The notes: generated by a model not told the origin, from the sequence alone. 64,000 nucleotides of DNA from Bacteroidales bacterium (GCA_017398335.1 JAFQGK010000015.1:1-64000), one strand, 5' to 3'; counted from the stretch's first letter, positions 8,832 through 17,957 are shown. Numbers and translations are program-made.

Positions 8832-9287
8832 ATGAGGATAGTGATACAAAGGGTCAGAAATGCCGAAGTGGCTGTGCCTGACCGGAATTATAAGGTAGGA
8901 ATAGGACAGGGCCTTCTGGTTCTTGCAGCTTTCATTGATGAGGATACTTTAGAGGACCTGGAGTGGACAGCAAGAAAGCTGGTGGCGATGCGCATATTTG
9001 ATGATGCTGATGGGGTCATGAACCTTTCTGTGAAGGATGTGGGAGGAGAAATTATGGTTGTAAGCCAGTTTACTCTATATGCTTCGACAGTAAAAGGTAA
9101 CAGACCTTCCTATATTAAGGCAGCAAAACCTGATATTGCTGTGCCACTTTACGAAAAATTTGTATCTTTGGTGGAAGAACAGTCGGGCAACGAGGTTAAG
9201 TGTGGTATTTTTGGCGCTGATATGAAGGTATCGCTGCTGAATGACGGCCCTGTAACCATAATAGTTGACTCTAAATTAAAATACTGA
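8832..9287 (+). CDS. dtd: D-aminoacyl-tRNA deacylase
   Basis: A 151-residue protein of normal Dtd length, beginning MRIVIQRVRNAEV and carrying the two signature motifs SQFTLYA and NDGPVTI (the usual cross-subunit GP dipeptide). It removes D-amino acids, and glycine from mischarged tRNA, as a cytoplasmic homodimer. It is part of the long + strand run from ftsY to deoC, with 2 nt to the gene before and 5 nt to deoC. Confidence 0.96.
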   Translation: MRIVIQRVRNAEVAVPDRNYKVGIGQGLLVLAAFIDEDTLEDLEWTARKLVAMRIFDDADGVMNLSVKDVGGEIMVVSQFTLYASTVKGNRPSYIKAAKPDIAVPLYEKFVSLVEEQSGNEVKCGIFGADMKVSLLNDGPVTIIVDSKLKY

Positions 9288-9292
9288 TATAT

Positions 9293-10180
9293 ATGGATTA
9301 TCTTGCAAAATACGGGTATGCGCCTGATTCGGAGGCTATGGGAAGGGCATTGGAGATGGTCGCTGCAAATCTTGAGAATATAGCTTGTGAGCAGGTGTTC
9401 AAGGATTGTTTCTCGATGATGGACCTTACCACATTGAAGACAAACGACACCCCTGCATCGGTCACAAAGCTTGTCAATAAGGTGAATGATTTTCAGCTTG
9501 GCAGACCAGAGTGGCCGCTTCCGGCTTCTGTATGTGTGTATCCGAACTTTGCATCTGTCGTTAAGGATGCAAGGAAATGTGATTTCAACATAACGGTTGT
9601 TTCAGCATGTTTCCCTTCATCTCAGAGTTTTCTCGAGGTTAAGTTGAAGGAGTGTGAAATGGCGGTGGAGCAGGGTGCAGACGAGGTGGATATTGTACTT
9701 GCACTCAATGCATTTCTTGCAGGGGATTATGAGAAAGCCTCTGATGAAATCCGTCAGGTACGTGCATGTATCGATGCTGTGGCAGCCCGTCAGGGACGTG
9801 AAGTGCACCTCAAGGTAATTCTTGAGACAGGTCTGCTTCGTACACCTGAGGCGATAGCGAATGCTTCATTCCTTGCAATGGAGGCAGGTGCGGATTTTAT
9901 CAAGACATCTACGGGAAAAGTCGATGTAAATGCTACACCGGCAGCTGCTTATGTAATGTGTGAATGTATCGCAAAGTATTATGCAGCAACCGGAAAGATG
10001 ATCGGTTTCAAGCCGGCAGGAGGCATATCAACTGCAGCCGATGCCCTTTGCTATTATTCGATTGTATCTACTGTACTTGGAAAGGAGTGGCTTAATAAAA
10101 AACTTTTCAGATTCGGTGTAAGCCGCGTTGCAAATAGCTTACTTGCTGCTGTTGAGCAAGTTACGGTCTCATATTTCTAG
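9293..10180 (+). CDS. deoC: Deoxyribose-phosphate aldolase
   Basis: A 295-residue class I aldolase that splits 2-deoxyribose-5-phosphate into acetaldehyde and glyceraldehyde-3-phosphate. The Schiff-base lysine lies in GADFIKTSTGK (about 203-213), with EVDIVLALNAFLAGDY, the LKVILETGLL strand and IGFKPAGGIS also clear. It is longer than the roughly 220-residue short forms because of an N-terminal extension, as in E. coli-type enzymes. It ends the housekeeping run and is followed by a strong terminator. Confidence 0.95.
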   Translation: MDYLAKYGYAPDSEAMGRALEMVAANLENIACEQVFKDCFSMMDLTTLKTNDTPASVTKLVNKVNDFQLGRPEWPLPASVCVYPNFASVVKDARKCDFNITVVSACFPSSQSFLEVKLKECEMAVEQGADEVDIVLALNAFLAGDYEKASDEIRQVRACIDAVAARQGREVHLKVILETGLLRTPEAIANASFLAMEAGADFIKTSTGKVDVNATPAAAYVMCECIAKYYAATGKMIGFKPAGGISTAADALCYYSIVSTVLGKEWLNKKLFRFGVSRVANSLLAAVEQVTVSYF

Positions 10181-10224
10181 AATTTTGTTTCGTTTTATTG
10201 TAAATTCAAACAAAATTTCATGTT

Positions 10225-10261
10225 AAAAAGTGCCTTACAGATGCCTGTGAGGCACTTTTTT
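10225..10261 (+). terminator. intrinsic terminator after deoC
   Basis: A stem of about 14 bp (AAAAAGTGCCTTAC with GTGAGGCACTTTTT, one G.T pair), an 8-nt loop and a T-run. The symmetrical A/T ends could also act on the other strand. Confidence 0.9.
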
Positions 10262-10303
10262 GAAAATAAGCTCATACTTTTTCGGTAAATGGATAATCTG
10301 AAA

Positions 10304-10311
10304 TACTTTTG
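10304..10311 (+). promoter_or_regulatory. promoter -7 box of the fimbrial-type operon
   Basis: TACTTTTG matches TAnnTTTG. The expected start of transcription lies just before the ATG at 10336, which rules out the more upstream in-frame TTG at 10309. No clear -33 element was seen. Confidence 0.55.
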
Positions 10312-10335
10312 CCTCCGTATAAAAATGTTATTGCT

Positions 10336-11916
10336 ATGGGAGGTAAAATCAGATTTGTGCTGTCGGCATTGGCAATAATGTCCTGCAGCAAGGAGGGAAT
10401 GAATTCCGACTCCGGTTATGATTTCGATTATGGACGAAATCTTTCTCATGAACAGATCGTTCTAGGCAACCGTCTTGAAAATCCATACAAGACAGAGAAT
10501 ATAACCAAGGCACTTTTGGCGCTTTATCCGACAAAGGCAGACAGAGTCGAGGTGGAGCCGACGGACCTATACGTGCGCTTCCTTCCGAAAGATGATGCGC
10601 AGTGTCGTATATTGGAAGACATGGGGCTCAGACTTATCGATCATCCTCTTGATTATGACATTCTTGTCGAAGGTGACTGGTATCATGATCCGGAAGTCCC
10701 GGAGGAAGATGTGACATGGCAATATGCTGTAGTACCGGCGGACTTCAAATTCCCGGATATACCTTATCAGCTTATTCATAAGTGCTTCATCGCCGAAAAT
10801 AATCCGGAAACAAAATCTGATGGTATTGATTGGGAAGCCGTTGAAAGACAGGCATATATAATTACTGGGAATCAAGACCGTCTGGCGGAACCGATGTCCA
10901 CGAAGGCTGCGAAGGTCGCACCATCCGGACGGATAACCATTGTAGATGATAAAGCTAACGGTGGAAAGCCATTCGGAGTTGCCGGAGTCCAGGTGTCCTG
11001 TAACTCTTTCGTGAAGTTCGCCAGTGCATATACGGATAGAGACGGCTATTATACGATGCCTAAACAATTCTCATCGAATCTTCGTTACAGACTGATATTT
11101 GATAACGAAAAAGGATTCTCGATAGGATTCAATCTCATACTGGTGCCGGCATCTGTCTCTACACTAGGAAAGTCCGGACCGGAAGGAGTAAGCATCACAG
11201 TGACATCGGAGTCAGAAGCCAAACTGTTCCGCAGATGCGTTGTCAATAATGCTGCCTATGACTATATTTCAAGATGTGGCGAAGAGGATATGGATATAGC
11301 TCTTCCTCCTAAGGACCTGCGGATCTGGCTCTTCCATTTCATGAAGGCGAGCAGTGCTGTCATGGTTCATCATGGAGCATTGTTAAGTGTAGAACTCCTT
11401 CAGGCATTTTTGGGAGATTACGCTTCTTTGCTACGATATTTCATGCCGGATGTCACAATCGGTGTAAAGGATACAGATACTTATAGTTCCATATACTCGG
11501 ATGTCTGTCACGAACTGGCGCATGCGAGCCACTTCTCTCAGGTCGGCACGGAATATTGGAACAAGTATATAAGATATATCGTGGAGACATATCTTCAGAC
11601 TGGAGGAATGACGTATGGTGACGGAACAGCAGAAGGAGCCGGATATTGCGAAATAGGTGAAAGCTGGGCCTATTATCTTGAAAGCATGATGTATAAGGAA
11701 AGATACGGGGGCAGCATCCCGTCTTTTGGAACCGGATACTGGTTCTATCCTCAGATATTCCGATATCTGGATGAGAGGGGACTGACACGTTCTTCTATAT
11801 TCTCAGTACTGGATGAATCCGTAAAGTCAAGGGAAGAACTCAGAACAGCACTTATAGGGGCGTTCCCAGAAAAGAGAACAATAATAGAGCAGGTATTCGG
11901 AAGATATGGGAACTGA
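10336..11916 (+). CDS. Lipoprotein with an HExxH metalloprotease-like motif
   Basis: A lipoprotein of 526 residues from the ATG at 10336 (signal peptide ending ALAIMSC). The N-terminal half contains a carboxypeptidase-regulatory-like beta segment (GVAGVQVSCNSFVKFASAYTDRDGYY). The C-terminal half carries HELAHASHF (His392, Glu393, His396), the zincin HExxH pattern; a nearby ESWAYYLESM could supply a third ligand. I do not recognise a named family. It opens a surface operon and overlaps the next gene by 11 nt. A zinc protease acting on surface proteins is plausible but not shown; the rest of the active site was not verified. Confidence 0.7.
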   Translation: MGGKIRFVLSALAIMSCSKEGMNSDSGYDFDYGRNLSHEQIVLGNRLENPYKTENITKALLALYPTKADRVEVEPTDLYVRFLPKDDAQCRILEDMGLRLIDHPLDYDILVEGDWYHDPEVPEEDVTWQYAVVPADFKFPDIPYQLIHKCFIAENNPETKSDGIDWEAVERQAYIITGNQDRLAEPMSTKAAKVAPSGRITIVDDKANGGKPFGVAGVQVSCNSFVKFASAYTDRDGYYTMPKQFSSNLRYRLIFDNEKGFSIGFNLILVPASVSTLGKSGPEGVSITVTSESEAKLFRRCVVNNAAYDYISRCGEEDMDIALPPKDLRIWLFHFMKASSAVMVHHGALLSVELLQAFLGDYASLLRYFMPDVTIGVKDTDTYSSIYSDVCHELAHASHFSQVGTEYWNKYIRYIVETYLQTGGMTYGDGTAEGAGYCEIGESWAYYLESMMYKERYGGSIPSFGTGYWFYPQIFRYLDERGLTRSSIFSVLDESVKSREELRTALIGAFPEKRTIIEQVFGRYGN

Positions 11917-12475
11917 TTTACGAAGGACTTTAATCTGCGGTGTTGTTCTGCTTTCTGTCAGCCTTTCCTTGAAGGCTCAGAAATTCAGTCTGTCGACGGA
12001 TATTCTTGATTATGCCTGCCTGGGAACATTGAACGTGGATGTTTCATATGCAGTAGCCAGACATTGGAGTCTTACAGCCGGAGCAAGATACAATCCTTTT
12101 ACATTCAGGAAAGGAGATGTACTGAAGCAGTTTCAGATGCGTCAGCAGTCATATGCTGTCGGGGCCCGTTTTTGGCCATGGCACATATGGTCCGGATGGT
12201 GGTTTGCCGGGAAACTGCGCTGGCAGGAATATAATCAGGGAGGAATCATATCACGCAGAACCTCTGAGGGTGACCGTTTCGGAGCTGGTCTGTATGCCGG
12301 TTATACCCATATGCTGGCACCTCATCTGAATATAGAGTTCGGTCTGGGCCTATGGGCTGGTGCAGATAAGTACAAGACTTATTCGTGCCAGACTTGCGGA
12401 CTTACCATTGAGCAAGGGCGTAGGGCATTCGTTCTTCCCGATGATATTATGATATCCATAGCCTATGTGTTCTAA
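11906..12475 (+). CDS. DUF3575 family outer-membrane protein
   Basis: A 189-residue protein with an N-terminal signal peptide ending near SLKAQ, then alternating aromatic beta-strand patterns (WSLTAGARYNPF, QQSYAVGARFWPWHIWSGWWFAGKLRW, GAGLYAGYTHML) that fit DUF3575, a small outer-membrane barrel family. In Bacteroidales such genes often sit in fimbriae-like loci, as here. It overlaps the genes on both sides by 11 nt, which suggests translational coupling. Its exact role is unknown. Confidence 0.85.
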   Translation: MGTDLRRTLICGVVLLSVSLSLKAQKFSLSTDILDYACLGTLNVDVSYAVARHWSLTAGARYNPFTFRKGDVLKQFQMRQQSYAVGARFWPWHIWSGWWFAGKLRWQEYNQGGIISRRTSEGDRFGAGLYAGYTHMLAPHLNIEFGLGLWAGADKYKTYSCQTCGLTIEQGRRAFVLPDDIMISIAYVF

Positions 12476-14351
12476 AGCGAGACTTGCTCTGTTACTGGCC
12501 ATTATGGCTACTGTCTCCTGTACTTCATACAGAAAGGTACAGAGGATACGCAGCGGAGAGCTTGCAATGGAGCTTTCTGTTGCCGAAGAGGAATCTGTGG
12601 AAGAGGAGGAAGAGCCTGTCATTGACAGCATACGCAGCTCTTTGTCAGACGGTCCCTTGATAATGAATGCTATACGAGATGATGAGACGGGGGAAATGGT
12701 GGCTACGGATGTGATCGATGCTTCTCGCGTAGTTGCAAGATTCAGGAATGTGGCGGAGAGAGCAGGATATGTCTCGGTCTCTTTTGATGTCATTGTCCCT
12801 GAAGGGATGGCTGATTCGAAGTGGCAGCTGCGTATTAATCCTTTCATCACTCTGAAGGATGAGAGGGAACCGCTTGAAGCTGTATATGTTACAGGACGAA
12901 AGTACCGTGCAGCCCAATTGAGAGGCTATGAGAGGTATCAGAAATTCATCTCTACGATTATTACGGATACTTCCAGGTTTATAAAACTGCATCAGCTGGA
13001 AATATTCCTGAAAAGGAATTTTCCTGAAACATATGCCATGAAGACTGATTCATCGATTGTGTCGGAGCCTCTTGCAGAAAGTCTTTTCGGTGTTTCACAG
13101 ATTGAAGCCTTGCGGCATTATACGGACAGACTGAAGCAAAAAAGGAACGAACACAGGATCTCCAGAGTCGACAGAATGTACAGAAAGTATGTCAAGGATC
13201 CGATACCTGAGGATGGTGTCAGACTTGATACGGTGATTCACTCGGATGAAGGAGAGTTCCTGTACAGGTATACCCATACGTTCAGGTCCCGGCCGAATCT
13301 GAAGAAAGCGGTGATATCTTTGGAGGGTGGCCTGTATGAGGAGGGTGTGTCGGTTGCCGATATGACGTTCCCTGAGGATATAACATTTTATATCAGTTCA
13401 TTATCAGCTTTGATGGATGACCGCCCCAAATACAGGATGGTGATTCTTGAGAGAAGGGTATATGATAATACCAAGGCTCTGATTGACTTCGCTGCAGGAA
13501 GTGCGACGGTGGATACGACTCTGGGTGACAATGCTTCTGAACTTGCAAGGGTGCTGAGATGTGTCGAGGATGTTTCTTTGCGGACTGAATATGCCTTGGA
13601 TTCGCTTGTCATCATGGCCTCCTGCTCGCCCGAGGGAAGTTATGAAGCCAATAGGATTCTCTCGCGAAAGAGGTCGGAGGCGGTTCGTAAATATATATCG
13701 CAATATGTGTCAGATGCCTGGCGTGACAGCCTGCGCATTTCGGAAATGCCGGAAAATTGGGAGCAGCTGATCAAACTTGTTCGGAATGATACAATCTTAG
13801 GAGATGCAGCAAGAACCAAGGTGCTTGCCTTGGCGGATAAGGCCGGAGCAGATCCGGATGTGGCAGAGCGGGCAATGTCACGTCTTCCTCAATACCGCTA
13901 CCTGCGCGAAAAGATATATCCGAAACTCAGGAGTGTGCGGTTTGATTTTCACCTGCATAGGGTCGGAATGCGGAAGGACACTGTCCATACGACGGAATTG
14001 GATACGCTATATATGGCTGGGCTGAGGGCATTGAAGGAAATGGATTACAAGAAGGCGGTCGAAATACTCAGACCATACGATGACTATAATTCAGCCCTTG
14101 CGTTCATGTCTGCCGATTATAATCATTCGGCTCTGGATGTGTTGCAGAGACAGGATGATACCAAACCTCGTGTATGCTATCTTAAAGCGATGGTCCTTTC
14201 CCGTCTAGGTCTTATCGACGAAGCCTTGAAGTATTATACTCTCAGCATAGCATATGATCCGAGTCTCCAGTTTCGAGCCAATCTCGATCCGGAAATGTTC
14301 CGGGTCGTCAATAAATACAAATCAATTAACAAAAACAAAGATGAAATCTAA
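12465..14351 (+). CDS. OmpA-like/TPR lipoprotein of a fimbrial locus
   Basis: A 628-residue lipoprotein (signal ending ATVSC). After an acidic linker (EEESVEEEEE) comes a beta-rich region similar to the DUF3868-type proteins of Bacteroidales fimbrial loci. Around residues 345-405 there is an OmpA-C-like peptidoglycan-binding pattern (IDFAAGSATVDTTLGDN, then MASCSPEGSYEANRILSRKR). The C-terminus looks like TPR helices (AGLRALKEMDYKKAVEILRPYDDY, SRLGLIDEALKYYTLSIAYDP). It probably links outer-membrane components to the cell wall during fimbria assembly. It overlaps neighbours by 11 nt on each side. Confidence 0.75.
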   Translation: MCSKARLALLLAIMATVSCTSYRKVQRIRSGELAMELSVAEEESVEEEEEPVIDSIRSSLSDGPLIMNAIRDDETGEMVATDVIDASRVVARFRNVAERAGYVSVSFDVIVPEGMADSKWQLRINPFITLKDEREPLEAVYVTGRKYRAAQLRGYERYQKFISTIITDTSRFIKLHQLEIFLKRNFPETYAMKTDSSIVSEPLAESLFGVSQIEALRHYTDRLKQKRNEHRISRVDRMYRKYVKDPIPEDGVRLDTVIHSDEGEFLYRYTHTFRSRPNLKKAVISLEGGLYEEGVSVADMTFPEDITFYISSLSALMDDRPKYRMVILERRVYDNTKALIDFAAGSATVDTTLGDNASELARVLRCVEDVSLRTEYALDSLVIMASCSPEGSYEANRILSRKRSEAVRKYISQYVSDAWRDSLRISEMPENWEQLIKLVRNDTILGDAARTKVLALADKAGADPDVAERAMSRLPQYRYLREKIYPKLRSVRFDFHLHRVGMRKDTVHTTELDTLYMAGLRALKEMDYKKAVEILRPYDDYNSALAFMSADYNHSALDVLQRQDDTKPRVCYLKAMVLSRLGLIDEALKYYTLSIAYDPSLQFRANLDPEMFRVVNKYKSINKNKDEI

Positions 14352-15297
14352 AGTAATGATGATGGCCGTGCTGACTATGTGCGGCTGCGGCGAAATGAGT
14401 GAAGACTGCTCTTTTCAAGAGCATGAGATGGTGGAGTTGAGTTTCAGTGTGCCACGTCAGAGTATGACCAGATTAAGTGGAGCAGTGAGTGAAGATGCGG
14501 TGAATGATCTTCAGATCTTTGTCTTCGGCTTGGACGGACAACTTCAGGCATATGGCCATTCAGATACCGATGAACTGACTTTGACCTGCAGTACCGGAGA
14601 TAAGCGTGTGGCAGCCCTGGTAAACTCTCCATTGAAAGAAGATGTGACTGATGAGGCCTCCTTGAAGCGTCTTGTTTCTTCCTTCTCGGATAATTCGGTG
14701 ACCGATTTTGTGATGTCCGGTCTGGTTGACGCGAAAGTAACCAGAACAGAATCAGTAGTCGTGCCGGTGAATCGTCTGGTCTCTAAGATTATTCTCAAGA
14801 GTGTCAGGAATGAATTCGAATTGCCTCAGCATAGAGAAATCGAATTCTCCGTAAAGTCGGTTTTTATAACAAATGCGCCGAAGGATATGGGTTATTTTGC
14901 TCATATGGCTCCTTCCGGATGGTATAATAAGGATGTCTCGGATATGGGGCAGATAATTGCACAGGCAGGGACTATGATGTATGAGGATCTGGGGCTGAAG
15001 AAATTACCATATGGTGAGGCATATGAACCGAAGACCTTCTTCTACTGTTATCCTAATGATCTTGCCGATAATGCAGCTCCTACATATCTGGTGGTAGAGG
15101 CAATGTTTGGCAACAGTCTCTATTATTATCCTGTGGATCTTCCGGCTATGGAGTCCAATAAATGTTACAGTGTGTCGCTTACTGTATGCCGTCCTGGATC
15201 TGATTCTCCGGATACTCCGGTGGAAAAGACAGATGCCAGGTTCGAAGTCAGTGTGCAGCCGTGGGCTGATAATGTCTCAGTCGATGAAGTCATTTGA
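14341..15297 (+). CDS. Fimbrillin-family lipoprotein (Mfa-like)
   Basis: A 318-residue lipoprotein starting at the ATG at 14341 (MKSKVMMMAVLTMCGCG, lipobox Cys). It shows the fimbrillin pattern: an early VELSFSVPRQSMTR segment, DLQIFVFGLDGQLQAYGHSD, VAALVNSP and a later RLVSKIILKSV strand, ending in FEVSVQPWAD. It is probably a structural or minor subunit of a Mfa/Fim-type fimbria, exported as a lipoprotein and processed outside. The longer in-frame ORF from 14254 is rejected because it runs inside the previous gene and hides the signal peptide. Confidence 0.8.
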   Translation: MKSKVMMMAVLTMCGCGEMSEDCSFQEHEMVELSFSVPRQSMTRLSGAVSEDAVNDLQIFVFGLDGQLQAYGHSDTDELTLTCSTGDKRVAALVNSPLKEDVTDEASLKRLVSSFSDNSVTDFVMSGLVDAKVTRTESVVVPVNRLVSKIILKSVRNEFELPQHREIEFSVKSVFITNAPKDMGYFAHMAPSGWYNKDVSDMGQIIAQAGTMMYEDLGLKKLPYGEAYEPKTFFYCYPNDLADNAAPTYLVVEAMFGNSLYYYPVDLPAMESNKCYSVSLTVCRPGSDSPDTPVEKTDARFEVSVQPWADNVSVDEVI

Positions 15298-16075
15298 TTG
15301 TCATATAGCAGGTTACGGGCTGTTCTCCCTGTTGCTCGCGCTGCTCCTCTTCGGAGGTTGCGTTAAGGAAAACAGGGAAGAATGCCCTTGCCGGCTGCTT
15401 GTAGATCTGTCAGAAGTCGATTCTTTGAATATTCCGGTGGTAGACATCAGTGTGGCCGGAGCGAATGAGTTTCTGTTCAGCTCACATAAGCCTGTAGGAG
15501 AAAGTAATGAAGAAATGATTCTGGTTCCCCGTGGCGGGGCTTTCCTCAATGTCTGTTATGGCGATGAGGGAATGACCCGGAAAGAAGGATTATATATCCC
15601 TGTAGGAGATGAGTGTCCCCCTGTATATATGTATTCGGCTTTAGTGGACACTGATTCTGAATTCGTAAGAGAGACTGTGTATTTAAGGAAGAACCATTGT
15701 GTAATTACCTTGTGTATAGAAGGGGAGAGGGATGATTTCCCGTTTGACCTGACTTTGAGAGGGAATGTCTGTGGCTATGATACGGCCGGTGTACCCTTGT
15801 CTGGTAATTTCATGTACAGACCGAAGCCTGATGAAAATATGCAGTTCATGGCAGTTCTTCCTCGTCAGAATGATTCTTCTCTTCTTCTGGATATAGTTGA
15901 TGGTGAGGAAATAGTAAGGACCTTTGCCATAGGTGAATATATCAGGGCGTCAGGTTATGACTGGACCGAAGCTGATCTGAAGGATGTTACTGTAGGAATA
16001 GATTATTCACGTACAAGGGTCAGTATCGTTGTTAAGGGTTGGGATGAAGTTTATGAGTTTGATGTTGTGATTTGA
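15284..16075 (+). CDS. FimB/Mfa2-family fimbrial anchor lipoprotein
   Basis: A 263-residue lipoprotein from the ATG at 15284 (an ATG at 15272 is an alternative). The signal ends LLLFGGC, then REECPCRLLVDLSEVD, which fits the Cys-rich CPC-containing start of the FimB/Mfa2 (PF08842) family, and a C-terminal VTVGIDYSRTRVSIVVKGWDEV. Members anchor or cap the fimbrial shaft and limit its length. It is the last of five overlapping genes; only 33 nt separate it from tRNA-Leu, with no clear terminator between. Confidence 0.82.
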   Translation: MKSFDCHIAGYGLFSLLLALLLFGGCVKENREECPCRLLVDLSEVDSLNIPVVDISVAGANEFLFSSHKPVGESNEEMILVPRGGAFLNVCYGDEGMTRKEGLYIPVGDECPPVYMYSALVDTDSEFVRETVYLRKNHCVITLCIEGERDDFPFDLTLRGNVCGYDTAGVPLSGNFMYRPKPDENMQFMAVLPRQNDSSLLLDIVDGEEIVRTFAIGEYIRASGYDWTEADLKDVTVGIDYSRTRVSIVVKGWDEVYEFDVVI

Positions 16076-16094
16076 AAAATAATTGCTATCTTTG
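16065..16094 (+). promoter_or_regulatory. promoter of tRNA-Leu(CAG)
   Basis: TTG at 16065-16067, 19 nt, then TATCTTTG at 16087-16094 (TAnnTTTG). The tRNA begins 15 nt downstream. The -33 element lies inside the end of the preceding CDS. Confidence 0.7.
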
Positions 16095-16108
16095 CTGAAC
16101 TTTATCAA

Positions 16109-16189
16109 GCGCGTGTGGTGAAATGGTAGACACGCTCGTTTCAGGTGCGAGTGCTTCACGGCGTGTAGGTTCGACTCCTATCACGCGCA
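16109..16189 (+). tRNA. tRNA-Leu (anticodon CAG)
   Basis: The acceptor stem GCGCGTG pairs with CACGCGC (16182-16188) with discriminator A16189. The anticodon stem CTCGT/GCGAG encloses loop TTCAGGT with CAG at 16142-16144. A long variable arm and the T-arm GTAGG-TTCGACT-CCTAT mark a class II tRNA. CCA is not encoded. Confidence 0.95.
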
Positions 16190-16198
16190 CATTTTAGG

Positions 16199-16228
16199 AC
16201 GAGGAGGAATTTAAGGATTCTTCCTCGT
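16199..16228 (+). terminator. hairpin after tRNA-Leu(CAG)
   Basis: A 12-bp stem (ACGAGGAGGAAT with ATTCTTCCTCGT, one G.T pair) and a 6-nt loop start 10 nt after the tRNA. The T-run is weak. Confidence 0.65.
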
Positions 16229-16242
16229 TAAGTTTATAAGAT

Positions 16243-17169
16243 ATGAAGATAGTCTTTCTTGATGCGGCGACGATGGGAGATACCTCATTTGCGCCGATAG
16301 AACGCTTAGGCTCGCTTGTCTGTTATGAGAGTTCCACTCCTGAAGAAGCTTTGGAACGAGTTGCTGACTGCGATGTCCTTATTGTCAACAAGGTACGGGT
16401 CACTCCTGAACTGATAGATGCTGCGCCATGTCTGAAGCTCATTTGCGAATCTGCGACCGGGGTCAACAATATCGATCTGGAATATGCAGCTTCAAAAGGA
16501 ATTCCAGTCAGGAATGCAGTAGGGTATTCTACCATGACAGTCGTTCAGGCTACCTTCATGCATATTCTCTCTCTGACAGGTCATGGACCTTATTATGACA
16601 GGGTCGTGAAGGATGGAAGCTATTCTGCTTCAGGAATGTTTACTGATGTTAAAGTAAACTGGTGGGAACTTGCCGGAAAGACCATAGGTGTCATCGGATT
16701 AGGAAATATCGGCCTTCGCGTCGCCAAGGTTGCTGAAGCATTTGGCATGAATGTGTGCTATTATTCAACTTCCGGTACATCTCATAATAAGGATTATCCA
16801 AGTCTTCCTTTGAAAAAGCTTCTGGCAGTATCGGATATAGTCTCAATCCATGCTCCTCTCAATGAAAAGACCAGGGGTCTCATAGGAAGCCGTGAGCTTT
16901 CCATAATGAAACCATCTGCCTATATTGTGAATATGGGCAGGGGAGGGATAGTTGAGGAACAGGCTTTGGCAGCGGCAGTGGACAATGGAGTCATTGCGGG
17001 TGCGGCCCTTGATGTCTTTGAAGTTGAGCCTCTTCCAAAGGACAGCTGTTTTCTCAAGGTAAGGCATCCGGAACGATTCAGACTTGCTCCGCATGTGGCC
17101 TGGGCCAGTGTAGAAGCACGTGAGCGTCTGGTCGGTATGATTGCAGATAATATAGCAAAAGGTTGGTAA
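16243..17169 (+). CDS. D-2-hydroxyacid dehydrogenase (NAD-dependent)
   Basis: A 308-residue protein of the D-isomer 2-hydroxyacid dehydrogenase family. The Rossmann motif GVIGLGNIGLRVAK (about 149-162) and the catalytic Arg/Glu/His set are recognisable in CESATGVNNID, DVFEVEPLP and APHVAWAS. The closest functional types are glycerate/hydroxypyruvate reductase and 2-ketogluconate-like reductases; substrate cannot be assigned. It lies 4 nt before a DeoR-type regulator, so the pair may be a small sugar-acid module. Confidence 0.85.
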   Translation: MKIVFLDAATMGDTSFAPIERLGSLVCYESSTPEEALERVADCDVLIVNKVRVTPELIDAAPCLKLICESATGVNNIDLEYAASKGIPVRNAVGYSTMTVVQATFMHILSLTGHGPYYDRVVKDGSYSASGMFTDVKVNWWELAGKTIGVIGLGNIGLRVAKVAEAFGMNVCYYSTSGTSHNKDYPSLPLKKLLAVSDIVSIHAPLNEKTRGLIGSRELSIMKPSAYIVNMGRGGIVEEQALAAAVDNGVIAGAALDVFEVEPLPKDSCFLKVRHPERFRLAPHVAWASVEARERLVGMIADNIAKGW

Positions 17170-17173
17170 CATT

Positions 17174-17941
17174 ATGATTACATCTTCTGAAAGACATAAA
17201 TATATCCTTGAACAGCTCAGCAGGAAAGGCTTTGTCCGTGTAACCGAGATATCCGAGCAGCTTGGCGTTTCTGGAGCCACAATAAGAAAGGATCTCAGAA
17301 TACTTGAGAGCCAGCACCTTCTGTACAGGAACCATGGTAGTGCATCATTGATGACACCCAAGGTTGTGGATCTGCCGGTTCAGGAGAAGAGCAGGATAAA
17401 TTCAGAGCAGAAGCTTCACATCGCGCGATTGGCTGATTCTCTTATTGATGATGATGATTCTTTGATACTGACATCTGGTTCCACAATCGAATCTCTGGCT
17501 TTGGCATTGACCTCTCACGGTCACCTTAATGTCGTGACGCCCTCTATACGTGTCGGAGTATATTTGAGTGAGAAGGAGAACATTGATATCATGATGCTGG
17601 GAGGTCGTCTAGTGGTAAAGTCGCTTTCTGTGCGCGATTCTTATTCAGAGGAAGGACTTAAGTATGTCAATTGTTCCAAGATGTTCTGCAGTTGTGATGG
17701 ATTGGATGTGGAAGCAGGTGTCACGACTGCTTTTGTTGAAGAGGCCAGAATCACGAGTTCGATGATGGATGCAGCATCTCAGGTCATACTTCTGGTGGAT
17801 TCCTCCAAGATAGGCAAGTCAGGCTTTGGAAAGATATGTGACATAGCCCGTATAGATGTACTTATTACCGATTCCGGAATTTCCGCATCTGTCAAGGAAC
17901 AGATCGAGGAGTTGGGAGTTCAGGTTCTGATAGCTGAATAG
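17174..17941 (+). CDS. DeoR-family transcriptional regulator
   Basis: A 255-residue regulator with an N-terminal DeoR helix-turn-helix (about 17-50: GFVRVTEISEQLGVSGATIRKDLRILE) and a C-terminal sugar-phosphate-sensing domain of the DeoRC type (LTSGSTIESLALALTSHGHLNVVTPSIRV, VILLVDSSKIGKSGFGKI, DVLITDSGIS). Such proteins usually repress sugar metabolism genes and are released by a phosphorylated sugar. The likely target is its own operon with the dehydrogenase just upstream, but no operator was identified. Confidence 0.92.
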   Translation: MITSSERHKYILEQLSRKGFVRVTEISEQLGVSGATIRKDLRILESQHLLYRNHGSASLMTPKVVDLPVQEKSRINSEQKLHIARLADSLIDDDDSLILTSGSTIESLALALTSHGHLNVVTPSIRVGVYLSEKENIDIMMLGGRLVVKSLSVRDSYSEEGLKYVNCSKMFCSCDGLDVEAGVTTAFVEEARITSSMMDAASQVILLVDSSKIGKSGFGKICDIARIDVLITDSGISASVKEQIEELGVQVLIAE

Positions 17942-17957
17942 CATCTATATAAAAAAT

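Noticed and set aside
10309-10335. A TTG start that would extend the HExxH lipoprotein upstream
   Set aside because: It lies within the promoter -7 box and hides the lipoprotein signal peptide that begins at ATG 10336.
15107-15283. N-terminal extension of the FimB/Mfa2-like gene
   Set aside because: It lies within the preceding gene in another frame, and the signal peptide starts at 15284.
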